This document shows, one piece after another, positions 16,797-24,927 of a stretch of DNA of 33,371 bases (position 1 is the first letter of the stretch; the number at the start of each line of letters is the position of its first letter). The DNA lies in the NCBI GenBank assembly GCA_028287105.1, contig JAQBQH010000217.1, positions 1 through 33,371 on the forward strand, given 5' to 3'. Below the pieces are notes generated by a model. The model worked only from the letters and a program-made list of their open reading frames with translations. It did not search any database and was not told the origin of the DNA. The stretch is from Myxococcales bacterium. GTDB lineage: Bacteria > Myxococcota_A > Polyangia > Palsa-1104. Both the position numbers and the translations under genes were made by a program.

Positions 16797-19235
16797 ATGC
16801 GTATGGCATTGCCGCCAAACACCGTTTCGGTCTTGATGTTCGTGATTGGGGCGCTCTCCGGTTGCGGGGGCAGCGCCTTTCCCGATTGCGCGGCGTCGAC
16901 GGTGGAGTGCAGCGACTCGAAGTGCCACGATCTGAGGAACGACCCCTCCAACTGCGGTGCGTGCGGGAAGACGTGCGCTGCCGGCGAGGTATGCGGTAGT
17001 GGAGTTTGCGCCGCGAGGTGCACCGGCGGCACGAGCGCTTGCAACGGTTCTTGCGTCGATATCGCGACCGACGTCAACAACTGCGGCGCATGCGGGAACG
17101 TTTGCAGCAACGCAAATGGGGTCTGTGTAGGAGGCTCGTGCGCGGTCGCTCCATGCGCGGCCGGCTCCTTCTTGAACGGCAACAGCTGCCAGGCGTGCTC
17201 GAGCGCTTGCGGCGCCGGTCAGTTTCAAACAGCCGGCTGCTCGGCCGCCGCTGATCGCACCTGCGAGTCGTGCACCGCGATCCCCAACTGCACGGCGCAG
17301 ACGTGCACCACGAGCTCCAACCAGATCTGTACCGCCTGCAGCGCCGGTTTTTACCTCAGCGGCGACCATTGCGTCGCGTGCGCCACGAGTGCCTGCCCGA
17401 GCGGTCAGTATGAAACCGCGGCCTGCAGCGCGACGGCCGATCGCACCTGCGGCTCCTGCACGGCCATCCCCAACTGCGCCGCGGAGACGTGCACGACCAG
17501 CGCAGACCAGGTCTGCAGCGCGTGCGGCAGCGGAAGTTACCTCAGCGGCAACGCGTGCGTGGCGTGCTCTACGAGCGCGTGTCCGAGCGGGCAGTACGAG
17601 ACCGTAGCGTGCAGCGCCATCGCCGATCGCGTCTGCGGCGCCTGCACCGCCATCACCAACTGCACCGCAGAGACGTGCACGACCAGCTCAGACCAGGTCT
17701 GCAGCGCGTGCAGCAGCGGAAGTTACCTCAGCGGCAACGCCTGCGTTGCGTGCTCCACGACTGCGTGTCCGAGCGGGCAGTACCAGACCGCCGCGTGCAG
17801 TGCCGTGGCCGATCGCGTCTGCGGCGCTTGCACCGCCATCACCAACTGCACCGCGGAGACGTGCACGACCAGCTCCGACCAGGTCTGCAGCGCATGCAGC
17901 AGCGGCAAGTACCCGAGCGGCAACAGCTGTCTCGCTTGCTCGGGCGCGTGTCCCAGCGGCGAGGTCCAAACGACTGCTTGCTCCTCGACTGCCGACCGCA
18001 CCTGCGGCCCCGCGACCGATTGCTACGCGCTCCACGTGGCGAGCCCGTTGTTGACGGACGGAAGCTACACGCTCGACCCTGACGGCTCCGGCGGCGCCGA
18101 TCCGTTTCAGGCGTACTGCGACATGACGACCAATGGCGGCGGCTGGACGCTGCTCATGAAGGTCGACGGAAAGCAGACGACCTTCACCTATTCCTCCGCG
18201 TATTGGACCAATAACATCAGCTATCAACCCACGCAGTACGCTTACGATACTGTCAACGAGACCAAGCTCTCCGGATTCAACAACATGCCGCTGAACGCGA
18301 TGCGCGTCGGGATGTACGACCCCACCGACGGCAACACCCGCTGGCTCGAGGTCCCGCGCGTCAACAGCTCTCTCGGCGAGCTGTTCACCAGCGGATATCA
18401 GGCGACGTCGTTCGGCCGCCTGGCGTGGGAGGGTCTCATGTCGAGCCCGTCGCTTCAGCCGAACTGCAACCAAGAAGGCTTCAATACGACCTCCAACGAC
18501 GTCCATGTTCGCATCGGTATCCTCAGCAACCAGGAGAACGACTGCAACACGCCCGACTCGCGCATCGGCATCGGCACCAACGGATCGAACTGCGGCCAAA
18601 ATAACAACACCTCGTCGGGAAACGAAGCATATTGCGGCGGGGACCATGGCGATCGCTCGAAGCCGGCATTCGGCTACGTGATGGTTCGCGACTGTCCGGG
18701 CGGGGTCTGCGACTGCGGCGGGCTCACCTCGTGCAACGCGGTCTGCGTCGACATTCAGAGCAACGTGAAGTCTTGCGGGTCGTGCACCAACTCTTGTGGA
18801 TCCCAGAACGCAGCGGGGACCTGTACGAACGGAACGTGCACCGAGGTTTGCGACACCGGATTCGGCAACTGCGACAACAATCCGTCGACGGGCTGCGAAA
18901 CCAACCTGAACAACGACGTCGCCAACTGCGGCGCCTGCGGAGCCGCGTGCGGCGAGCACCAGACGTGCGATTGGGGTGTTTGCGCGGACATTCAACCACT
19001 GACGATCATCAATCCGAACGGCAGAACCGTCGAGTACCTTCCGCGCAACATCGGCAATTGGAGTGACACGCCAGAAGGCACCTGCACGACCGACTGCGTC
19101 GTCTATCCGAAGGTGGGCAACATGGGCAACCACATCCGGCTGCGGGCGCCCAACGGCTTCGCGTCGGGCTGTGGCCAGATCAACTCCATGGGCCAGTGCT
19201 ACGTCTCGACGCCGGCGACGATCGTCGTCAACTAA
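16797..19235 (+). CDS. Lipoprotein with Stig1-like units, TNFR-like Cys repeats and a fibrinogen-like domain
   Basis: An 812-residue surface protein. The signal peptide ends in LSGC (Cys 23 or so). Residues 30-112 hold two Stig1-like units (DPSNCGACGKTC, DVNNCGACGNVC). Residues 115-404 are five tandem 62-63-residue Cys-rich units, ten Cys each, of TNFR/EGF-like spacing. About 407-631 is a fibrinogen-like (GGGWT) domain beginning DCYALHVASP and containing YCDMTTNGGGWTLLMKV. Two more Stig1-like units (about 634-727) and a short terminal domain follow. Fibrinogen-related domains bind glycans or acetylated groups in animals; in bacteria they are thought to be surface recognition modules. Adhesion or prey/surface recognition is a reasonable inference. 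GGAGG precedes ATG 16797; the second ATG, two codons later, is possible. Confidence 0.88.
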   Translation: MRMALPPNTVSVLMFVIGALSGCGGSAFPDCAASTVECSDSKCHDLRNDPSNCGACGKTCAAGEVCGSGVCAARCTGGTSACNGSCVDIATDVNNCGACGNVCSNANGVCVGGSCAVAPCAAGSFLNGNSCQACSSACGAGQFQTAGCSAAADRTCESCTAIPNCTAQTCTTSSNQICTACSAGFYLSGDHCVACATSACPSGQYETAACSATADRTCGSCTAIPNCAAETCTTSADQVCSACGSGSYLSGNACVACSTSACPSGQYETVACSAIADRVCGACTAITNCTAETCTTSSDQVCSACSSGSYLSGNACVACSTTACPSGQYQTAACSAVADRVCGACTAITNCTAETCTTSSDQVCSACSSGKYPSGNSCLACSGACPSGEVQTTACSSTADRTCGPATDCYALHVASPLLTDGSYTLDPDGSGGADPFQAYCDMTTNGGGWTLLMKVDGKQTTFTYSSAYWTNNISYQPTQYAYDTVNETKLSGFNNMPLNAMRVGMYDPTDGNTRWLEVPRVNSSLGELFTSGYQATSFGRLAWEGLMSSPSLQPNCNQEGFNTTSNDVHVRIGILSNQENDCNTPDSRIGIGTNGSNCGQNNNTSSGNEAYCGGDHGDRSKPAFGYVMVRDCPGGVCDCGGLTSCNAVCVDIQSNVKSCGSCTNSCGSQNAAGTCTNGTCTEVCDTGFGNCDNNPSTGCETNLNNDVANCGACGAACGEHQTCDWGVCADIQPLTIINPNGRTVEYLPRNIGNWSDTPEGTCTTDCVVYPKVGNMGNHIRLRAPNGFASGCGQINSMGQCYVSTPATIVVN
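17139..18010 (+). repeat. Tandem 186-bp repeats coding for Cys-rich modules
   Basis: Unit starts at 17328, 17514, 17700 and 17886 are exactly 186 bp apart (62 codons). A more diverged copy begins at 17139 and the last is truncated at about 18010. Middle units are nearly identical at the DNA level (for example around GCAGCGGAAGTTACCTCAGC), which points to recent unequal crossing-over or gene conversion rather than ancient domain duplication. Confidence 0.9.
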
Positions 19236-19323
19236 CCGGCCGCTGCGCGAGTATCGCGCGCCGCCACCGCTCGTAGCCCCGATCGCGACCCGCGCAGCCT
19301 GCGCAGGGTCGGTCCCAGAGATG

Positions 19324-19329
19324 TACATT
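19324..19329 (+). promoter_or_regulatory. -10 box for leaderless pseudouridine synthase gene
   Basis: TACATT followed by CAGTAC and then GTG 19336. It favours GTG 19336 over the upstream in-frame ATG 19321, which lies before this box. Confidence 0.45.
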
Positions 19330-19335
19330 CAGTAC

Positions 19336-20040
19336 GTGACCTCCCCCGAGTCGACGGCGATCGAGCTGCTCTACGTGGACGAGCACATCGTCGTGGCCAA
19401 CAAGCCGTCGGGCCTCTTGGTCCATCGCGGCTGGGACGACGACGACGACGTCGCGCTGTTTCGCGTGCGCGATGCGATCGGCGCGCAGGTCAACGCGGTT
19501 CACCGGCTCGATCGTGGAACCAGCGGCGCGCTGCTGTTCGCGCGCACGGCAGAGGCGACGTCGGCGCTGAGCCGCGACTTCGAATCGGGGCGGGTGGAGA
19601 AGCGCTACCTCGCGCTCGTTCGCGGTACGCCGCCGGACTCGGGCGTCATCGATCATCCCGTGCCCAAGAAGGAGGCGGGTGCGCGCGTGCCGGCGTTGAC
19701 GCGCTTTCGTCGGATCGCGCGCTCCACGGTCGACCGCTGCTCGCTGGTGGAGGCGATGCCGGAGACCGGACGGCTGCATCAGATCCGCCGTCACTTGAAG
19801 CATCTGAGCCACCCGGTGATCGGCGACGTGAACTACGGATCCGGAGCGATCAATCGTCACTACCGCGCCGAGTACGAGCTGCATCGGTTGGCGCTCCACG
19901 CGCACTTTCTCGCCTTCGAGCATCCGGTGACTCATCTGCGCGTCGCCATCTGCGCGCCGGTGCCCGACGATCTCGGCGCCGTCCTCGGCCGGCTGGATCT
20001 GCCCGTCGCCGTCGACGTGGGTGTAGGCGTGGGTGGTTGA
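19336..20040 (+). CDS. truC: RluA-family pseudouridine synthase, TruC-like
   Basis: A 234-residue RNA-modifying enzyme. ELLYVDEHIVVANKPSGLLVH starts the catalytic domain, and HRLDRGTSG carries the catalytic Asp (residue 59). KRYLALVRG, GRLHQIRRHLKHLSHPVIGD and the final LHAHFLAFEHP are family motifs. The short length, lack of an S4 domain and the RRHLKHLSHPVIGDVNYG string fit TruC, which makes pseudouridine 65 in tRNA, better than RluA/C/D. GTG 19336 is supported by a TACATT box 6 nt upstream; ATG 19321 would add five residues. The gene stands alone between two exported-protein genes. Confidence 0.9.
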   Translation: MTSPESTAIELLYVDEHIVVANKPSGLLVHRGWDDDDDVALFRVRDAIGAQVNAVHRLDRGTSGALLFARTAEATSALSRDFESGRVEKRYLALVRGTPPDSGVIDHPVPKKEAGARVPALTRFRRIARSTVDRCSLVEAMPETGRLHQIRRHLKHLSHPVIGDVNYGSGAINRHYRAEYELHRLALHAHFLAFEHPVTHLRVAICAPVPDDLGAVLGRLDLPVAVDVGVGVGG

Positions 20041-20174
20041 CGGTCACACGCCACCGGGGGAATCGCTGCGCACGGTCGGTCGCAGAAGCGAGACCTCGAG
20101 GTTGCAACTCCCCGTCGTAACCGCTGGGAAATGCGTCGCGTCGCGCTGGCCTTCGACTTGCTCTGTCCCCGCGC

Positions 20175-21407
20175 ATGCGCGGAACAAGCTCTCTTCAGAT
20201 GATGGCGCTCGCGGCCTTCGCTACGTTGTCGGGTTGCACCGGCGCGCCCGAAGTCGCGGGCGAGACCACGGAAGCCGTGTCGGCAGCGTTGTTCGCGAAC
20301 GACAAGGCCGCGTATGACTTCTTCGTGGCCAAAGGGCTCACGAATTTTCAGTCGGCCGGGATCGTCGGCAACCTGGACCAGGAATCGGGCGTAAATCCCG
20401 CTTCGGTGCAATACGGCGGCGGACCGGGGCGCGGTATTGCGCAGTGGTCGGTCGGCGGAAGATGGGACACCTCCAACAACGACAACGTCCTGGCCTACGC
20501 CAAGACCACGGGACAGTCGTCGGGATCGTTGAATCTGCAGCTCGAGTTCATCTGGTACGAGCTCACGACCTTCGGATACGGACTGTCGCAGCTCAAGGCG
20601 TCGACCAACCTCACCGACGCGACCGTCGCCTTCATGGCCAAGTACGAAATCTGTGGGACCTGCGCTCAGACGCAGCGCATCGCCTATGCGCAGGCCGTGC
20701 TGAATGCCTACGGCGCGGCGCCGCCCTACTCGGCGACGTTCGTCAGCCAATCGTGGCCGTCGGCGACGACGCCGTTGACCCTCAAGTGCGGCGAGAGCAT
20801 CGCGGCGAAGATCGTGTTGAAGAACACCGGCACCAAGACCTGGGACGGCTCGACCCGGCTCGCGACCACGATGCAGCGCGATCGTGCAAGTGACTTCGCC
20901 GGCAGCGATTGGGTGGCGCCGAATCGCGCCGCGGCGATCAAGGGAACGGTTGCACCGAACGCCGACGGCACGTTCGCGTTCTCGTTCCACGGACCGACGG
21001 GCGCCGGGTGCGTGCCCGGGTCGTATCACGAGTTCTTCGGCGTGGTCCAAGAGGGCGTGGCCTGGTTCAGCGACAACGGGCAGGGCGGGCCGCCCGACAA
21101 TCAACTCGAGGCGCTCATCAATCTCGTGCCGGGCGATCCTGGCTCGACGGGCGGAGGCAGCCCGCCAGGTGCCGATGGCGGGACGACGGGCCAGGGCGGC
21201 GGTGGCGGTGGCGGTGGTACCGGCGGCGGCGCGGGCAGCGGCGGCGCGGGCGACAACCCGGGCACTGGCGGTAACGGTGGTACCACGACGGGGTCCGGCT
21301 CGCAGGGCGGCTGCGCCGTCGGTGGATCCGCGTCGAGCGACGGCCTCGTGCTCCTGTTCGCGTGCGCGCTCGTCGTCGCGCGGGTTCGGCGCCGCATCCG
21401 TTGGTAG
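20175..21407 (+). CDS. Exported lysozyme-like protein with Ig-like domain and MYXO-CTERM-like tail
   Basis: A 410-residue protein. The signal sequence ends in LSGC (Cys 21). Residues 46-180 are a phage-tail-lysozyme-like domain: AGIVGNLDQESGVNPASVQY with likely catalytic Glu 70, then GRGIAQWSVGGRWD and LNLQLEFIWYEL. Residues 190-320 read as an NBR1-type Ig-like domain (NTGTKTWDGSTRLA, NQLEALINLVPGD). A Gly-rich linker follows (about 325-375), then GGCAVGG, a hydrophobic helix and RVRRRIRW: the Cys-helix-Arg pattern of MYXO-CTERM surface-sorting tails. It therefore carries both a lipobox-like N-terminus and a MYXO-CTERM tail. A role in peptidoglycan cleavage, for wall remodelling or attack on other bacteria, is inferred. 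ATG 20175 gives a normal signal peptide; ATG 20199 would remove its Arg. Confidence 0.87.
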   Translation: MRGTSSLQMMALAAFATLSGCTGAPEVAGETTEAVSAALFANDKAAYDFFVAKGLTNFQSAGIVGNLDQESGVNPASVQYGGGPGRGIAQWSVGGRWDTSNNDNVLAYAKTTGQSSGSLNLQLEFIWYELTTFGYGLSQLKASTNLTDATVAFMAKYEICGTCAQTQRIAYAQAVLNAYGAAPPYSATFVSQSWPSATTPLTLKCGESIAAKIVLKNTGTKTWDGSTRLATTMQRDRASDFAGSDWVAPNRAAAIKGTVAPNADGTFAFSFHGPTGAGCVPGSYHEFFGVVQEGVAWFSDNGQGGPPDNQLEALINLVPGDPGSTGGGSPPGADGGTTGQGGGGGGGGTGGGAGSGGAGDNPGTGGNGGTTTGSGSQGGCAVGGSASSDGLVLLFACALVVARVRRRIRW

Positions 21408-21444
21408 TCCCTTGGTAGTCCGTTGGTAGCCCGTTTGTAGCGAT
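21401..21444 (+). repeat. Four 11-bp direct repeats spanning the stop codon
   Basis: TTGGTAGTCCC, TTGGTAGTCCG, TTGGTAGCCCG and TTTGTAGCGAT follow one another without gaps. The first unit contains the TAG stop of the lysozyme-like gene (TGG TAG), so every added unit adds another copy of TAG downstream. The period of one helical turn would suit a protein-binding array, but slippage is the simpler origin. Confidence 0.8.
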
Positions 21445-21485
21445 CTCCAGACATCAAGTCGCTTCGCGCGATCGCGTCGCCGCGG

Positions 21486-21491
21486 TATAAT
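21486..21491 (+). promoter_or_regulatory. -10 box for leaderless gene 21499-21927
   Basis: A consensus TATAAT, then CCCGTCG, then ATG 21499, a 7-nt gap. This is the best -10 match in the window. Confidence 0.65.
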
Positions 21492-21498
21492 CCCGTCG

Positions 21499-21927
21499 AT
21501 GATCGAAGTATCCAATCCCTCTGGTCGCCTGATCACGTTCCGCGTGCTTTCACCGGTCGAGGACGGCAACGCCGAGGCCGCCGCCACCCAGCTTCGCGGC
21601 GCAATTGGCCGCCTCAACGGGCAGATCATCGTCTGCACCGACTTGACCGACGCCCGCACCTTCGCGCCCGCCACGACCGAGCGGTTCGTTCAGACGATGA
21701 AAGCGGACAACCCGCGCCTCGAGCGCAGCGCGATCCTACTGGGCCCGGAATCGCCGACGCTGCTGCTGCAGCTCGAGCGGATGGTCCGCGAATCCAATCA
21801 TCCCGCGCGCCGCACGTTTCGCGACCCAGCCGAGCTGGCGGAGTGGTTGCGTCCCGTGCTGTCGGCCGATGAGCAGCGAGCCTTGGAGGCCTTCTTGCGC
21901 AGCGCCGCGGTCAGCGCGACAGAATGA
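21499..21927 (+). CDS. Small conserved-looking cytosolic protein, STAS/SpoIIAA-like
   Basis: A 142-residue soluble protein. The order MIEVSNPSGRLITFRVLSP, a helix, IIVCTDLTDARTFAPATTERF, then RSAILLGPESPTLLLQLERMV and FRDPAELAEWLRPVLS alternates strands and helices like a SpoIIAA/STAS-type fold; similar proteins occur in myxobacteria. No catalytic residues are evident. Transcription from a TATAAT box 7 nt upstream should give a leaderless message. The last 17 nt overlap the convergent GH13 gene, so both stop codons lie inside the other gene's coding sequence. Confidence 0.7.
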   Translation: MIEVSNPSGRLITFRVLSPVEDGNAEAAATQLRGAIGRLNGQIIVCTDLTDARTFAPATTERFVQTMKADNPRLERSAILLGPESPTLLLQLERMVRESNHPARRTFRDPAELAEWLRPVLSADEQRALEAFLRSAAVSATE

Positions 21928-23803
21928 CCGCGGAGTAGCGGCCGAGAGCGATGCTCCCCTTGTACGCCAGGCCATCGGCGGCCGCGTGGGTCGCGACGAC
22001 GTCGGCGCTGGCGGTGCCGTCGAAGTCGGGGGAGTAGGCCGTCGCGTCGCTGCGAAAGCGCACCTTCCAGTTACCGGCCGCCGGCAGGCCTATCGCGTAG
22101 CCGGCGAACGCGGCGCCCGAGAAGTTGGCGATGACGACCACGTCGTCGCCGGCCGTCTTCCAGCGGCGCCACGCGATCACCTTGGCGCTGTCGTTGACGT
22201 GGAACACGGAGACGCCGTCGCCGGTGAGCCCGAGCGTGGCGCCGTCGGCGTTGCGGCGCAGATGCGCGAGATCGGTGTACAGCTTGACGATGCCGGCGTA
22301 GGTGGTCGCGCGCGTCCAATCGAGCGGACGGTTGTCGGCGAAGTAGCCGTTCGTCAGCATCTCCTGTCCCATGAAGAGCATCGGAATGCCGGGCGACGTG
22401 AAGACGATCGCCGCCCCCAGCGTCGAGCGTTGACGCGCGGCCAGGCTGCCGGCGTCGCCCGGCGTGATCATCTCCGGGATGCGCTGCCGGCCGTTGGCGA
22501 CCTCGTCGTGGCTCTCGGTGAAGATCACGCGATCGGTGGCGTGCGCATTGTACTCGCGCTCGATCGCGCCCTTGACCGTCGCCATCGAGCGCGCACCGTC
22601 GCTGCCGGCGAGGATGGCGCCGTTGATGTCGTGCACGAAGCCGTCCCACTGCGCATCGAAGCCGCCGCCGCCGTCCTTGGTCTTTCGGGAGATGTTGGCG
22701 TCGCCCTGCCAGTCCTCCGCGATCTGGATCGTGCGCGGGGAGCGCGTATGAGCAGCGTCGTTCATCGAGCGCAACAGGGTCCAGCCGTCGCCGTTGCCGC
22801 CGTGGATGTTGATGGTCGAGTCCCAGCGCAACCCGTCGCAGCGATATTCCGAGAGCCACATGAGCGTGTTGTCGACGACGTACGACTGCACCTGGGGGCG
22901 GCCGAAGTCGGGCCGCGGCCCCCACGCGGTGTTGGCCAACTGGTTCGTATAGAAGTAGATGCCTTGCTTGCCGAGGCAGTCGCCGTCCCAGCAGCGGAGC
23001 AGGGTGGTGTCGTAGTGGTTGTGCACCACGTCGACGATGACGCCGATGCCGCGCGCGTGCGCGGCGTCGACGAGCGCGCGGAAGTCGTCTGGCGTTCCGT
23101 AGGAGCTCTCGACGGCGAACGGGGCGGCGGGGTTGTAGCCCCAGCTGCGCGTGCCCGGGAACTCGTTGATAGGCAGCAGCTCGATCATGTTCACGCCGAG
23201 CGCGACCAGCGCGTCGAGGCGCTCGATCGCGCTCTGGTAGGTGCCGTGCATCTCGCCGGCGCGTACGTTGAACGTGCCGACGTGCAGCTCGTAGATGATC
23301 TGATGGTCGAAGTCGGGCGCAACGAAGGGGGCGCTCTTCCAGACGTAGGCGTTGGGGTCGACGAGCACGCTGTTGCCGTTGGCGTCGTCGAGGGCGCGCG
23401 CGCGTGGATCCGAGCGTTTCACGGTCTGGCCGCCCTGCGACACGAGGTAGCGATAGCGCTGGCCGGCCTGAGCGCCGTCGACGTCGCCGGTCCAGACGTC
23501 GCCGGCGGTCTTGGTGAGCGCGTGGGTGCTGCCCCAGCCGTCGAAGTCGCCGGTCACGGTGACGGCGTCGGCGTGCGGCGCCCAGACCTTGAAGGTCGCG
23601 CCGGTCGGCGTCAGCGTGCCGCCGAGTGGCGCCGGTCCGGGCGGCGCCAGATCGGTCGATTCGGTGCCGCCGTCGTCGGCCGGCGTGGGCGTGTCCGCCG
23701 CGTCGGCTGCGCCGTCGGGAGAGCCCGAGAGCAGGGGCGAATAGGCACAGCCTCCCGAGCCGGTGGCCAGGGCGAGTAGCAAAGGCACTCTAAAGGCGTT
23801 CAT
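21911..23803 (-). CDS. GH13 glycoside hydrolase lipoprotein, branching-enzyme/amylase-like
   Basis: A 630-residue exported enzyme. Signal peptide with lipobox SGGC (Cys 19), then a Pro/Asp/Thr-rich spacer, a CBM48-like domain (about 62-150; GATFKVWAPHADAVTVTGDFDGW), the (beta/alpha)8 barrel and a C-terminal beta domain. GH13 motifs: DVVHNH (258-263), GLRWDSTINI with nucleophile Asp 328, IAEDW with acid/base Glu 363, and ESHDE with Asp 433. The CBM48 plus barrel order resembles glycogen-branching and debranching or trehalohydrolase enzymes, but a lipoprotein location points to extracellular alpha-glucan breakdown. GGGAGGA lies 5 nt before ATG 23803. It is divergent from an AraC regulator and its 3' end overlaps the neighbouring gene by 17 nt. 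Confidence 0.9.
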   Translation of the reverse strand: MNAFRVPLLLALATGSGGCAYSPLLSGSPDGAADAADTPTPADDGGTESTDLAPPGPAPLGGTLTPTGATFKVWAPHADAVTVTGDFDGWGSTHALTKTAGDVWTGDVDGAQAGQRYRYLVSQGGQTVKRSDPRARALDDANGNSVLVDPNAYVWKSAPFVAPDFDHQIIYELHVGTFNVRAGEMHGTYQSAIERLDALVALGVNMIELLPINEFPGTRSWGYNPAAPFAVESSYGTPDDFRALVDAAHARGIGVIVDVVHNHYDTTLLRCWDGDCLGKQGIYFYTNQLANTAWGPRPDFGRPQVQSYVVDNTLMWLSEYRCDGLRWDSTINIHGGNGDGWTLLRSMNDAAHTRSPRTIQIAEDWQGDANISRKTKDGGGGFDAQWDGFVHDINGAILAGSDGARSMATVKGAIEREYNAHATDRVIFTESHDEVANGRQRIPEMITPGDAGSLAARQRSTLGAAIVFTSPGIPMLFMGQEMLTNGYFADNRPLDWTRATTYAGIVKLYTDLAHLRRNADGATLGLTGDGVSVFHVNDSAKVIAWRRWKTAGDDVVVIANFSGAAFAGYAIGLPAAGNWKVRFRSDATAYSPDFDGTASADVVATHAAADGLAYKGSIALGRYSAVILSR

Positions 23804-23808
23804 CGGCG

Positions 23809-23815
23809 TCCTCCC
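23809..23815 (-). promoter_or_regulatory. Shine-Dalgarno site of the GH13 gene
   Basis: GGGAGGA on the minus strand, 5 nt before ATG 23803. The 184-bp gap to the AraC gene holds no gene and should contain both promoters and AraC sites; I see no clear paired operator. Confidence 0.75.
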
Positions 23816-23987
23816 GTGAGCTCGCCCCCAGTACCGCTATAGCCGTTCGCGACCGCTGCGCGCTATCGCGGCAACGTCAATGATCCCCGAGCAAACGTCA
23901 GGCGGCGCGCTGGAGGTCGATTGGACCGACCAGGCGTGGCGATGCGGAGCGACTTTTTCGACATCCTGCTAGGCTCATGGATCGAAC

Positions 23988-24881
23988 ATGATCAACCGCA
24001 GCAGCGAGCGAATGGAGCTTCGCGTCGATCGCGATGCCGAGGCGCTGCAGCGTCCACGTGTATATCCGTCGCCGGCGTTGGTCTTCCCGCTCGACACGAC
24101 GATCGTGTCCCTGCGCGCGGCCGAGACGCGAACCCGGCTCGATCGGTCTTCGTTCGGCGTCGTGCCGGCTCGATTGGCACATCAGATCGAGCCGCCCCCG
24201 TCGGGCACGACCGTGGTCGTCACGCTGATCATCTCCGACGCGCTGCGCGCAGCCACGGTCCGCGACTACAAGCCCGACGTCGATGCGCGACGGCTCGCCG
24301 AGGTCGTCGGCAGCGTTCGCTTCCTGCCGCGCACGCGCTGGGTCGACGAGCTGGTTCAGCGCTACGTGTTCGAACGCTCGGTCTGCGAACGGCGCGGCAG
24401 CAAGGCGGCGCGCTTCCTCGAGGCTGAATTGACCAAGGAGCTCTTCTTCCTCGGCTGCGAACAGCTCGATCGCCGCACGCGCAGCTCGGTCTTGTTCGAA
24501 GGCGACGCCGTGGCGGCGCGGGCGCGCGCGTGGATCGAAGAGCACCTGTTCGAGCCGTTTCACATCGAAGAGCTGGTCCGCCAATGTCACGTGAGCGAGT
24601 CGACGGTGCTGCGCGCATTTCGTCGCGAGGTCGGGGTCTCGCCGCTGGCGTATCTGCGCCGCCGGCGACTCGAGGAGAGCATGCAGCTCCTCGAGTCGGG
24701 GCGTTATGGCGTGACCGAGGTCGCCGGCCGGGTCGGCTACGACAATCCGTCGGCGTTTGCGGCCGCGTTCCGCGGACAGTTCGGTCTCTCGCCGTCACGC
24801 GCCCGACCCGCGGTGCCGGCCGCCGCGCGATTGCCGGCGCACGGGGCACCGCCGGTGAGACGGCGCCGCCGCGGAAGTTGA
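23988..24881 (+). CDS. AraC-family transcriptional regulator
   Basis: A 297-residue protein. The N-terminal 180 residues are a variable sensing domain with a cupin-like opening (VYPSPALVFPLDTTIVSLRA). The C-terminal AraC/XylS domain has two helix-turn-helix units: FHIEELVRQCHVSESTVLRAFRREVGVSPLAYLRRRRL and the second with VTEVAGRVGYDNPSAFAAAFRGQFGLSP, a textbook AraC signature. An Arg-rich tail follows. It sits between two GH13 lipoprotein genes, divergent from one and 46 bp before the other, so regulation by starch or maltodextrin is likely but inferred. No Shine-Dalgarno sequence is obvious before ATG 23988. Confidence 0.92.
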   Translation: MINRSSERMELRVDRDAEALQRPRVYPSPALVFPLDTTIVSLRAAETRTRLDRSSFGVVPARLAHQIEPPPSGTTVVVTLIISDALRAATVRDYKPDVDARRLAEVVGSVRFLPRTRWVDELVQRYVFERSVCERRGSKAARFLEAELTKELFFLGCEQLDRRTRSSVLFEGDAVAARARAWIEEHLFEPFHIEELVRQCHVSESTVLRAFRREVGVSPLAYLRRRRLEESMQLLESGRYGVTEVAGRVGYDNPSAFAAAFRGQFGLSPSRARPAVPAAARLPAHGAPPVRRRRRGS

Positions 24882-24927
24882 CGGCAGGGCAGCGGCGCGT
24901 GCGGTTGCGAGCGCGCATGGTCTGCCG

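Noticed and set aside
20175-21407. Prophage remnant suggested by a phage-tail lysozyme domain
   Set aside because: The protein has a signal peptide, Ig-like domain and MYXO-CTERM-like tail and no phage genes are nearby; it is a host secreted protein.
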